From Antitrichia curtipendula (taxonomy: Eukaryota > Streptophyta > Bryopsida > Hypnales > Leucodontaceae): a stretch of 64,000 nucleotides of DNA. Below, one piece after another: positions 1-10,400 of the stretch. Each line of letters opens with the position of its first letter. The first letter of the stretch is position 1. The notes beneath the pieces were generated by a model that worked only from the letters and a program-made list of their open reading frames with translations, made no database searches and was not told where the DNA came from. The DNA is taken from assembly GCA_951230915.1 (NCBI GenBank), contig OX579633.1:27810574-27874573 (forward strand), given 5' to 3'. Both the position numbers and the translations under genes were made by a program.

Positions 1-545
1 ATTTTCATTTCAGCTTTGCGACTTCAATTTTAATAATCTTGGAGCGTGTAATATACCATTAGAAAGGTCTTGAAAATACCTTTCCAATGGTATATTACAC
101 ACCCCAAGATTGTTAAAATTGAAGTCGCAAATTCTAAAAGAAGGCTGCTGCCAAAATAAATTCTGCAGGGACAGCTGCTAAGGCATCGGCGGGAACGCAT
201 GAGTGCCAAGTTTCCTTGGAAGAGGCTTTGTTAAAACTTGGACCTTGAGGTCGATGGGATTTTTTTGTATGGGCGCAAACACTTGTATAGGCAAAGATGC
301 TAGGGCGGGGACGTTAGGGCTGGACGGGAACGCTTGGGCAGGGATGTTGTGACTAGGCGGGGACGCTATTTCATTCCAATTTTGCGACAACAATGTTGAG
401 AATCTCGAGGCGTGTAATATAGCATTAGAAAGGTCTTGGAAATACCTTTCCAATGGTATATTACACGCCCCAAGATTGTTAAAATTGAAGTCGCAAATCC
501 CAAAAGAAGGTTGTTGTTAAAATAAATTCTGCAGGGACAGCTGCT
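1..545. repeat. Two direct copies (~366 bp apart) of a foldback-containing repeat
   Basis: Two similar segments (about 1-175 and 366-545) each contain a long imperfect palindrome, at 15-131 and 381-497. The arms are about 50 bases and share the core GTGTAATATA and its complement around the loop CTTGAAAAT or CTTGGAAAT. The flanks are shared as well: an ATTTCATT tract before each palindrome, and AAAAGAAGG then CTGCAGGGACAGCTGCTAA after it. This is therefore a duplicated unit and not two independent hairpins. The spacer (178-370) is GC-richer, with repeated GGGAACGC/GGGGACG words. The array may continue left of the window. I see no credible coding sequence. Confidence 0.75.
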
Positions 546-1515
546 AATGCATTAGTGGGAAGGATATTTGGAAAATTAAACCAATAGAAGAATTTGATTT
601 AGGGGGGAGCCTCACTCATTCAGTGTGACATAGGATCCTTCTTCCAAAATAAAAGAATGATGAATTCTCTTCTTAGTTGCTAAAATTAACATATTATTAT
701 AGATCTTCAATTCAAACAAGAGTTATCATTTATTTGACTTGGTACCTATTGTAGAAGAATTTTGTTAGGAATTTTTGATTGTCATAGTTTGTAATACAAC
801 GTGATAAGAGTCTTTGTTAGAAAATAATTTTGTATATTAATTTTGAATGTTGTGAATTCAATATTTTTTTTAAATCTCAAATTTAGACTATTTTTGTACA
901 TAGGAACAAAGACTTGCCTTTCTAATTTTTAAAATTCAATATTGGAATGCATCAAGATTTACATCAACCTCATATTTTAGATTTTGATTAAAAAAAATTC
1001 TTTTGGATTAGTTTTGTGGGTATATAGAAGAGTGTGCCCTTTAAATTAATAAATTGAACATTGAATTTTATTAAAATTTACATCAATCATCTTCAATCTA
1101 TTTTTAAGAATAAATTGGATTGCTTTAATGGATATTTATAGGAATTTGGCATTTTTATTGGTGAATTGAGCATTTGGATTTGCAATGATTTATATTAGCG
1201 ACATTCTTTTTATTCTATTTTTATTTCTTTTAGATTATTTATGTATGGTGATATAATTTCATTCTTCTTCAATTTTTTAAAATCAGTTTGATTTATTTTA
1301 ATAACTACATAGAAGGATTTTGATGGTAATTTAACATTGGGATTACATGGCTTATATGAAATTACAAGCCAAATGTTAAAGTTAGTTATGTATTTAGAAA
1401 ACCTTTACAATTAGGCACATAAGTATTTTAAGGATAATTTTAATAATATTGCAATATGATTGTTGGGAACCCTACGCAACTCCAATGTTCCATTTGTCCA
1501 TTACAATAGCAAAAC
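546..1515. other. AT-rich non-coding stretch
   Basis: No open frame with coding character, RNA gene or clear repeat boundary is visible. The composition is AT-rich like most intergenic DNA in the window. Confidence 0.6.
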
Positions 1516-1970
1516 CTACACCAAAGATGATATTTAGTGTTGAGTGACATTTAGTGTTTTTACCCCCCTACTAGCTACAACACTAAATCTGAACTTGTCC
1601 ACAATTAGTGTTAGACTTGAATGTGCCGGCTGCAAACTTCAGAGCCTTGTAACTTTTGCAAAAATTCTTCAAATAAGGAAAATGAGATGTTTTTCGGCAT
1701 CTACAAAAACTGTAGATGCCAAAAAACATCTCATTTTCCTGATTTGAAGAATTTTTGCAAAAGTTACAAGGCTCTGAAGTTTGCAGCCGCCTAGCCCTAA
1801 TCGGTCCGATTTTGTCCGTGAACAGTGATATTCCGTCTGATATGACAACTCTGGTTCACATTTAGTGTTTGAATTGACATTTAATGTTACTTACTTTCAT
1901 AGGGTAATTGGCTTTTAGTGTATGCCTTTGTATTTAGTGTACAAGACACTAAATATCATCTTTTGTGTAG
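1516..1970. mobile_element. 455-bp terminal-inverted-repeat element (MITE-like)
   Basis: The left end CTACACCAAAGATGATATTT is matched in inverse by the right end AAATATCATCTTTTGTGTAG. The repeat extends inward to about 25 bases with one mismatch. The subterminal word ATTTAGTGT and its complement recur many times near both ends, as in transposase-binding subterminal repeats. No convincing target-site duplication is visible, so the superfamily is open. It encodes nothing recognisable and carries a nested hairpin at 1627-1789. Confidence 0.7.
1627..1789. repeat. Long near-perfect hairpin (~80-bp arms)
   Basis: The sequence from CGGCTGCAAACTTCAGAGCC to GGCTCTGAAGTTTGCAGCCG reads as one stem with arms of nearly 80 bases, only a few mismatches, and a loop of about five bases near 1707-1711. 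Such a stem, if transcribed, would be a typical source of hairpin-derived small RNA. No expression evidence is available. Confidence 0.85.
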
Positions 1971-2523
1971 TATGTAGACAAAAAAGAAATTGAATGTTTC
2001 AAACAAATTTTATGAATATTCAATGTCTAAATCATCGATATAAAGGGTAAACCTTTAAAAAAACTTAAAGAAAATTAACGAAAAGAAGAATGTAGTTCCT
2101 ATTTAGAGAATTCATAAATGCATCCTTTAACTTGAATTAAGAAAAATATGTACCTTATCTTTTGTTATAAATCCAAAAACTTCTAGCCTCTAATTTTAAT
2201 TTTTTTTTAATTACAACGAGCAATTCAATTTTAATTTTCTGAATTTTTTTTTTTGCAGGGTGGGTCCTAGTTCGCAAGTGCATGGTGAAGGCATGAAGGA
2301 GAGGTTTGGGCCCAAAAAGGGAGCAACATGCTTCCACACATGATCTTTGAACTCAAAAAATAGTTGGACCCCTTAATGCAGCCATTGACTTGAAGATATT
2401 CCCCTGAAATCAAATTAAAGGCTGGTTGCATTAATGGATTCCCCCTCTCTATGGAAAAGAAGAATCCCATGACCAAGTTCAACTTCCCCCCCATATTGTG
2501 GCTGAGGAGTGGGATGTCCGTAC
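1971..2523. other. AT-rich non-coding stretch
   Basis: Short frames here lack coding character. Nothing recognisable is seen. Confidence 0.5.
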
Positions 2524-2760
2524 CCTGTCCAGGCGTCCGCGCCGAGACGTCTGCGTCCTAACCTGGCGTCCGTGCCGAGACGTCTGCGTCATAACTAGGA
2601 GTCCGCGCCGAGATGTCCGCGCCCTGTCCTGGGTCCGTGCTGAGACGTCTGCGCCCTGACCAGGCGTCTACGCCGAGACGTCCGCGCCCTGAAGAACCCG
2701 TCCGCGCCTCGTAAAGTCCCAGCCCTGACGTCCCTGCCTCGACTTTCACGTCCGTGCCTT
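2524..2760. repeat. GC-rich minisatellite, 33-bp unit
   Basis: Units begin at 2524, 2557, 2590, 2623, 2655 and 2688, giving a spacing of 33, 33, 33, 32 and 33. Each contains CCTG..C..GGCGTCCG.GCC followed by GAGACGTCTGCG with substitutions. The array then decays into loosely related CGTCC words up to about 2760. The period is a multiple of three, so frames through it look periodic, but I see no start, splice or homology that would make it a gene. It contrasts sharply with its AT-rich surroundings. Confidence 0.85.
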
Positions 2761-3179
2761 GAATCCAGTATGGACCACCACCGTGGAAGCGAGTTGTCAA
2801 TTGGAAAATTAGAAAAATGAAAGGCGTCCGGGTTGTCTGAGACGTTCGGTTGTCCGGTCCAGTTCGCCCGTCCATTCGTCCCGTCCGATCACCTCGACCC
2901 GTCCACTATGACAATCCTGGTGACATGGACCTATAAGAATCTGATGAGGAAACTCAATTTTGGCATTGAGGTGCCAAATCACACCTTCACATATGGTACA
3001 TCATCAAGCATTACCCTCTCTAGTGACAACATCCTCTTCTATTAAGTCTACACACCCTTTTATACATGTGTTGCTCACTTACTCTCTACTTACTCTACCA
3101 CTCCGCAACCTATTTAATCAATATGGGCACATCCACCCGCACATCTAAGAGATCATTATCCAAAAAATTTATGCAAAGG

Positions 3180-3990
3180 ACACCACGATGGCAAAAATGG
3201 TTGAACCTTTGCTAATTTAACCCTTGGGTGCCCTAGCAACGGGATCCTGTCTCTTCAAATTTAAAGATTTACTTGTTTGACTATTATAATCTTTTCAATA
3301 AGACAATCAAAGGACGTGTCTCTTTCCCTTGGAGCTTCGAGCTTGCTTCCACTACTAATTCAGTACAGTCAATTTAAATGAATCTCTTGTTAAATGATAG
3401 TTTGATTGAAATGAATTCACAAAGGTCTAGATTTTTGTAAACACGCACTACGCGCTCATGAGTTACAGCTCGAGTGGACAACTGCAATGGCTCAGTTGGT
3501 GTTTCGAGCATTAATGCGGATACAAGCACCACCCAATCTTATTCCTAGTCACCATGTCTATACCGTTCTCGACCTTGCATAATATTGGATCAATATGCTG
3601 TTGAGTGTTTTTGAAGATTGAAAGAATTTTTTCAAAGGGACTCTTTTTCTGAGTGGCCGGCCTGGGTTTATGTTTCCGATTGCAGTTTATAAAGAACATC
3701 TCTTGGCTTTATTCAAAACCTTTGAGCTTCTGGTCAGAGATGACCCTAAACTACCAAATGATGGCGGAAAGGTACCCAAACCGAATGGAGATGTTGAGGG
3801 TTCGATACCTAGCGGTGACAAGAGGTTTATCTGGTATGAAAGCAATCTTTCTTCCTGATGAAAATCCTTGCAGTGTATTCTTCAACACGTTTGTGTCAAA
3901 AAAAAAAAAAAAATCCTTTGAGTTTTTGTCTTCTGTTGGAAAGATGTCAAATTTGGAATTTGGAATTTATTACCCTCTACTATACTTTCA
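3180..3990. repeat. Block shared with unit 4 (58990-59597)
   Basis: This stretch includes GGTTGAACCTTTG, the CAACTGCAATGGCTCAGTTG segment and a TTTATTCAAAACCTTTGAGC segment. The same order recurs at 58990-59597, where similarity stops at TTTATTGCCCTCTACT. Frames on both strands differ in length between copies and have no recognisable product, so I treat it as non-coding. Confidence 0.7.
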
Positions 3991-5866
3991 ATGAATTGGT
4001 TTGGAATCCACATTTAGAAAGTAATTTATGTTAGAACCATCCATAGTCGACCACTTAAGCATTGTGCGCGTGTTTGGGAGCAATAGAAGGCAATGTAAAT
4101 TTATTGTCCTACAAAAAGATAGAAATGATGGGTATTGCCAACTTTTTGTGATTTTTTTCCTTGAATTCAAATTACTATGAATTTTGGAAGCCAAAAGTTG
4201 GCCTCAACCCATATCCAAAATATAGAATCTTCTAATTTTGATCATTCCATAATTATTCTCCCGCTCACTACTTCCTACTATCTTGCTCCCTACATTGAGA
4301 CATGTGTCATGATCTTATAGTCCCAACCTTGCAAAGGATAAAAAAAATCAAACTCCAAACTTTGGTTGGAAATAGCTGCACCCTACAAGTTGGATATGGT
4401 TGTATTGTTGGTAATGGGTGGATCTACTGTATTATAGAATTTGTGATCAGCAGGGCGGATGGAAAAGAGTGGAAGAAACTTATTGATGCAAGCATTAATG
4501 ATTGGGGTTGGTGGTGTTTCACCCGTTACAAAAGATTGAGCTAACCCTGGAGCACCCCAACGTCTAATATCTGGACAATGAATAGCTTCATATTCTTGTT
4601 TCTTACTCGATGTTGCTTGGACGAAAGTCATCCTAATTTGTGGAGATACTTTATCAAGTTCTTGTCTTATCTATTGACTGGATTTGGTGTTACTAGAATA
4701 CATATTTTTCTAAAGTTACAAATGTGAAAGTATATCAAGTGGTTGACCAAGCCAAAATTGCTTTGCCTCTAGTTCAAAATTTGATTTGTAAAAATGAGGT
4801 TATAGATTTAAAGATTACAAAAATTCCAAAAATCACTATGTCAAGAGAACCTCATTACAAATCCATTCCAAAAAGTTTTACTCCACAAATGATAATATTT
4901 TGCTTGTAATTGAATTTTGAAGGAATTTTAGAATTTCCTTTCAAATTTTTTGAAGGTATTAGTGATAACATTGGTGAATCTAAGCATACGGATGGAATCT
5001 AAAATTTAAAACCTACAACTTTCATTTGTATATAACTCCAAAATATTCTTCTAAATAATACTTTATAATCATTTTTCCAAATTGTCAATTCTAGAGAAGA
5101 CTTTGAACGTTTAGGGGTTAAGGTTGAGATGTTGAGATAAATTGAAATCATACCTAGTTAAATTTTTTATGTGCACACTTGTTGTACCACTATTGGCTGT
5201 ATGTTGTAAACTTGTCACACATTCAAACAATATCAACATCAATTTTTTGGACCCTAGGAAATCTTATTAAAAGAGTTCTTGGTTTGGAGGCTTCAAATTT
5301 GTAGGAGCTTTTTGGCTTTATTATTGACAAAACTTGAATGGGTTCGAAATACTTTCCGCATTCATTACAATTGAATCGCGTATTGAAGTGGTCCTACTTG
5401 CCTACAAGCGTTGCATGCTCAACAATATTTGTTCCTCAATTTTCTTCAAGCAAAAATACAAGTTTTTTCCCTTTCATCTCTCGTCCATTTCAACGAGCAT
5501 TATTTTGGATTTGTTATTTACTGAGTACACGTTGACGAACGATGCAAATCTAAATGATCACTCAAACTTTAATCCATTATGACACTTAATCAAAATCCCC
5601 CCCCCCCCCCACACCATTTTAGGGGGCAACGATACAAGTCTCAAGCACCAAAAATTCTATAAATATTCCACAGTCTACCAATTATTCATGCAAGACTTTT
5701 GCTAACTAAACCTACAGCCATTGTCTTTCCTACAAGTCCTATGCATAAATTCATCAACTCATGTTTAGGGATCAATTTGCCACACACCACCATCACACGG
5801 TCCAACTGACTACATAGTATGATGCAAAACCACCTCACCGGTCCTTCATGTCAAAAAGGCACATAT
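3991..5866. other. Unit-1-specific non-coding sequence
   Basis: This region has no counterpart in the other units. It holds a run of 14 C at 5597-5610 and scattered short frames, for example an 82-codon minus frame at 4383-4631, none of which I recognise. I see no gene here. Confidence 0.5.
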
Positions 5867-6185
5867 GGGCAATCTCGTTAAAATGACAGAAATTCCCCAA
5901 CTTTGGCAATTTTTGTAGTTCAAACTACCCAATTTGAAATCTGCAACTGTCCTAGATTTCTAAAATCTATATGTTTCCAAGATGTATCAAATCTACAAGA
6001 GTCATAGATGTCAATTTCACAATTCAAATTGTATAGTATAAAATCTATACTGTTTCTAAATTTTTGAAATCTATATAAAACAAAGATTTTCAAAATCTAT
6101 GACAATCCTAGATGCCAGTTTCACAATTCAAATTGGGCGATTTGAAAATGGCACATGAAATTCTGCCACTTTAACGAAATTCCCC
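5867..6185. mobile_element. ~319-bp foldback / MITE-like element
   Basis: The left end GGGCAATCTCGTTAAAATGA is matched by the complement of the right end (CACTTTAACGAAATTCCCC) over nearly 30 bases with a few mismatches. The interior also folds back (CCCAATTTGAAATCTG against CAATTCAAATTGGGCGA). The flanks CATAT and ATACAT leave the target duplication uncertain. No ORF of note. Confidence 0.6.
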
Positions 6186-6559
6186 ATACATGGAATACCA
6201 TCATTTTAACAAAATTGGTCATAAACATGTGAGCATCTACTTTCTTTTCTGTTTGATACACACTTTGGGTGTTATTTGGGAGTTGTTATAGCTATATGGA
6301 TTGAAGTTTATTTTGTCATGAAATATTACACGGAAGTAGATTGAAATGCAGCACTTGAATTCACGAAGTGTAGTGCAAAAATTTGCTGTCCTTGAATAGT
6401 GCTTGGTTTCTGAATCTCTGCTCCCATTGTACATTTTCCACCCTGTAAATTTGAGCCTTGTTCTGTAATGTAGGCAGTTTGTAATGGAAGTAATTTGAGA
6501 TTGAAACTATGCAATAACGGGAGCGACACTCAAGAAATTTGCTGTTCGCCTTATTTGCG

Positions 6560-7649
6560 AACAATGTGCTTCATCTTTCTGTTCCGAAATGATACTTTGC
6601 GTTAGTAAGACTGTTCAGTTTTACAAAATGTGACTGGTCTACTGTTTTGGACGTAGTTTCCAGAGGGAGTCCATGATCGTGAATTGCAGCATGTATGGCA
6701 TACTAACAATGCTGATTAGGAAGCGCTCTGATTGATTTGAATCCATTGACGCACGTTACATACAAGATCTAATTTACAGGAATTTGACAGCACAAGGTGG
6801 ATCGTATACGTAACACTTACTCAAGGCTTCTCTAAGTATGCGCAAGAGAAGAGCCTTCCTACCAAAATTCCTAAGCACGTGACGGGCATTGGAAAAAATT
6901 CTATTTTAACAAATATGATGATATGGCCCTTCCATGTGTATGAAGTAAAGAAAGCACTTCATGTATCATATTCATACAAAATTGGAATACTATCATATGT
7001 TTATAAACTTCATAATTTTCAAATTGCTAGCATGTGAAAAATTCCATCATGTTAGTGTTGATTTCACCTCATAGTATGGAGAATTACTTAAAGGAACAAG
7101 AATAGGTGCCTCCACATAACCGTTGTTGGAACACACCATCCAGTCTCTTATATAAGTGGTAGCTATTCCAGTTGTACAACAAATTATGGTTAGAAAATAG
7201 AGCCACCAATAGTTGTAACAAGTGGCAGAGGTACTACTAACACAAATTCCATCATCCAAGCATGACATGAAAAATTTAAACTTTCCAAATCACATGCACA
7301 ACATACATCAAATAACATTCATAACATTGAAAATAAATATTCAACATACATACTCCCTCCCAAGAGTGAAAAAACAAAAAAAATCTCCCCACATGTATGG
7401 ATCCCCTTTAAAGCAAGCTTCTACAACTATCAAAAAGGTATAATCCCTCAGAAAAACTCAACCCCTTCTTAAGTTTAACAAAACATACATAAATCTATAC
7501 CCTGATTCCTGCACTCTACCAAAAACCTCCATAGGGTCTGCCTATCAGATAGTATAGAGTCTCTCCCTTCTAACCGAGGGACATAGTATTGGTGTAACTT
7601 TTGACTGTCATCCAGTGGATTTCAAGTAAGAACCAAGATGAACACACTC
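6560..7649. other. Non-coding 3' flank of thaumatin-like gene 1, shared with units 2 and 3
   Basis: This stretch aligns with 18878-19970 and 42816-43910, including the CATGATCGTGAA and ACATACAAGATCTAAT segments. Substitutions and indels disrupt any common reading frame, which argues against coding. Confidence 0.6.
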
Positions 7650-7655
7650 TTTATT
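7650..7655 (-). terminator. Poly(A) signal of thaumatin-like gene 1
   Basis: AATAAA on the minus strand lies about 150 bases past the stop codon. The hexamer and its surroundings are conserved at 19977-19982 and 43916-43921 behind the other two gene copies. Actual cleavage sites are unknown. Confidence 0.55.
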
Positions 7656-7802
7656 CACGCCACTCCAACTGAGGCTGGAGTTCTTATTCTCCTCCTTTTT
7701 TGTCTTAACAACAGTGACCTAAACTAAAACAATTGTGAAAGGCGGGATCCAACGGGACTCGTGTTTCCAGTGAGAGTCCCTTTCCAGCCAGGGCTAATTT
7801 CA

Positions 7803-8973
7803 TCATGGGCAAAAGACCAATTCGTAGTTGCTACCAGTGCTGCAACCGTAGACATGGCCCGCATCGTCCTTGGAGTAGGAATAAGCATCGGGGCAGACAT
7901 TCTTGAAGGTCATAGTTCTAGGGGTGGGAACAGGGCCAGTCCCGTCGGTGTTATAGCAGCCATCTCCAGGTGGGCCTGTGAGCTTGTTTGGAGGCTGGCA
8001 AAACCTGTCCAGGTCAGGAATCGTGCAGTTGGGGCTCCCACAATGCGTACCATTGGGTTGGTCTCCATTCACAAAAGAAGTGACGTTGATCTGCAGAGGC
8101 AGATTGTAGGCATTCTGCATGTAGCACCCAGCCGTCCAAGAGACTAATTAGTATTGACTGTTTTCTAATCAGCTGTTTGTACACTAAAAAACACCATAAC
8201 ACATTATAAAAGTTCGATTACAGAACAGGTTAATAGTACGTTTTCTGATGTTAAATCTAAAACCAAATAAACAATACTTGAACATCAACTTACACTGGAT
8301 TAGTAAGTTAGATTAACATGAAATACTTGAGCTTAATCTAATGCTAGTCTTGATGGAAGCTTCTATGATGACAGTCAGGGATTTAGTTGAAGGTCAAGAT
8401 AACCCTCATTACCACATTGCTCAGGTCATAAAAGTCCTGGCCATTGCTGCCGATGGTGAACTCAGCCAGATCTGCTTGAGGCTTGGCCTGGTTTCCTAGA
8501 ACTGTAGACCCATTGCCACCTGGAAATCCCCAAATTACACCTCCTGTCCAGACAGTACCCACGTCGAGAGGATGTGAGTCACCGTTGTTGAATACGTAGC
8601 ATTCGACGTCGCTGCCTTGAGCTTGATCACAGGCCGTAATATTAAACGAGCACTGGCTGCGGACATTGATTGTGGTGCCTGCAATTGAAAGCCAGGTTGA
8701 TGAGGTGCAAATTTGTCAATGACAGGCCTATGATTTCGGTACTTGGTGCTTAGACCATACATAAAGCATCAACAATAAGGAAACGTAAATGAATGCCAAC
8801 TGAAGTGTATCGATAGTGATTCTCGAGCTTTCCATGTACGCAGTGAGAATCTTCAAAGACAGAGCTCAAACCAAGTATGTAAAGTTCACTCCATTACCTT
8901 GCATAGAGCTGCTGATTGCCAGCAGCGTGAGAACCATGGCTGGCAATCGGATTTTTGCGGACAAGGTGGCCAT
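7803..8973 (-). CDS. Thaumatin-like protein (PR-5 family, small 10-Cys type), copy 1
   Basis: Three exons on the minus strand: 8973-8898, 8678-8413 and 8114-7803. The introns (219 and 298 bp) are GT-AG and join in frame to give 217 aa. The start was chosen because it puts a hydrophobic signal peptide (residues 1-26, core VLTLLAI) before the mature N-terminus TTINVRSQC. The family core is visible as LAEFT, QDFYDLSNV (end of exon 2) joined to NAYNLPL (start of exon 3), CPDAYSYSKDD and the C-terminal VFCP. There are ten cysteines (35, 42, 52, 139, 144, 153, 167, 188, 205, 216), enough for five disulfides as in small thaumatin-like proteins; large members have sixteen. Family knowledge suggests a secreted or apoplastic defence protein, possibly glucan-binding. 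N-glycosylation sequons include NIT and NVT. Exon 3 is strongly diverged from copies 2 and 3, while exons 1-2 are nearly the same. Splicing is inferred from sequence only. Confidence 0.9.
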
Positions 8974-9117
8974 ATTGGCAGAAGAAGTGCAGCTCGGAAA
9001 CTCGATCTCCAATTCTCAATGGGAAGACGAACACAATGTACTAGTGGACTCAACCATGTGAATCTCAGTTCATATGCATGAAATGGATACAGATGCTGGT
9101 GATTTGGAGCCGGTGTG

Positions 9118-9125
9118 TATTTATA
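9118..9125 (-). promoter_or_regulatory. TATA box of thaumatin-like gene 1
   Basis: TATAAATA on the minus strand lies about 145 bases upstream of the start codon, in a context (AAGTATAAATACACACCGG) conserved in all three copies. It is the best core-promoter candidate. The transcription start is not determined. Confidence 0.65.
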
Positions 9126-10400
9126 CTTGAGCTGCTCCTTAGTTCACGACGACATTTTACTTCACGAGGGTTAGCATTTGACTGATGACGGAGTGCCACG
9201 GATGCCACCTTTACTTCATGAAAGGTGCATCATCTCATGCTCTCAGCATTCACACCTTACTCATCGAGATGATCGATTTGACATTTGATAAAACTTTCTT
9301 TTCTTTTTTGATGCAAATTAAAGGACAATCATTAATTGCAAAAAGGAGAGTGCAACCCACAGGTCACCGGGGTATGGGAACCCAACTCTGGAGAGTGACG
9401 ACTTTTTCACTACGGGAGGATCCAACGTGAATACGGAAGGGCTTTTGAACTTCGGGAGAAGCCAACTACATGCTGATTTGCCAAGTCTCGTGCTCGAAGA
9501 CTTTAGTATTTCTACCAATGGAAATCGCCCCCAAAAATGAACACTCGAAAGAATTACCAATGTTTCCTGACTTTGTGGAATCTTTGTGGACTTTTCTTCC
9601 CGAAGAGGCAGTGCTATTATCTGACTTGAGGGGATTCAGAGGACCTGACTCGAGCTTTCCAAGCAAGTTGAATCGCCAAATCCAAATTTCTTGTGCTTGC
9701 TTGCGGATGAAGGAATTGTACGTCTGTGGATGTAATTACCTTATGGTGCTCCGCGCTTCACAACAAGGACACCACAGCGAAGGCAAGACATATCGCCACT
9801 GATTGCTTTATGCCAAATTCACCAAATGAATTCCCCTTCTGTTCTTAGTCCTTAGCTTGTGCTGAGGCTCTTTTAAGGGATTTCCTCGTCTCATTTGCGC
9901 ACCGTTGGCCGCTTCAGAGTCGTTTTGGAATTGATATTATATATCTCTGACTTTTGTTCCGGTATACCTGGTCAATGGGATTCCGCGTGACCAGGACAGT
10001 GATCTGGTTCGAACTCATGAAGAGAGGAATGTATTCTATAATATACGGAATTACCAGGAAGCAGGGAGTTCTTCATTACCTCGGAGACTCTGACGATTTG
10101 GCCATATGTTGTACTTCTCCGACTGTCATACCGCTCTTTTGCAATTTGGCCGTCGATAGTATAGATCAGATCTTTGTCCCGTCGATTGAGGATTGAATGC
10201 CTGTCCTGTAATGAGTCTGCTTGCCACTGTCTCGAGGTTTGATTGTTTGAAGGAGAAATACCGGATTTCAAGCTGCACCATTGCAAAAAAACTATGACTG
10301 GATAGACCGAGATTTCAAGGCTCGTGCCTCGAAATGTGCGAAGATCGTGCAAATAGTTACCAATGTAATGAAAGTGATGTTAGTACGTGATTGACTTCTT
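9126..10400. other. Conserved 5' flank of thaumatin-like gene 1
   Basis: This flank is shared with 21374-24100 (where part of it is tripled) and 45313-46540. It includes TGGGAACCCAACTCTGGAGA, GACGACTTTTTCACTACGGG and the CAGGAAGCAGGGAGTTCTTC region. Frames of up to 126 codons occur on both strands, but they differ between copies through indels, and I recognise no product. It probably holds regulatory sequence plus old repeat debris. Confidence 0.5.

Noticed and set aside
5597..5610. Run of 14 C
   Set aside because: A homopolymer, possibly of variable length or a sequencing artefact; no structure around it.
7761..8147. 128-codon plus-strand frame (and its counterparts at 20079-20462 and 44018-44401)
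   Set aside because: It is the antisense shadow of thaumatin-like exon 3, and the minus-strand reading has the family motifs and splice sites.
8413..8415. A GC donor, or an acceptor at TAATTAG, for intron 2 of the thaumatin-like genes
   Set aside because: Considered because the first acceptor tried gave the wrong phase. The GT donor after SNV and the CAG acceptor before NAYNL are in phase and restore the conserved spacing to YNLPL.
8535..8762. 75-codon minus-strand frame shared by all copies (also 20783-21010 and 44722-44949)
   Set aside because: It runs across intron 1 into exon 2 in the wrong frame; the spliced frame matches the family.
9972..10352. 126-codon minus frame and related frames at 23664-24020 and 46084-46440
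   Set aside because: Unit 1 is frame-shifted relative to units 2 and 3 and no family is recognised; treated as non-coding flank.
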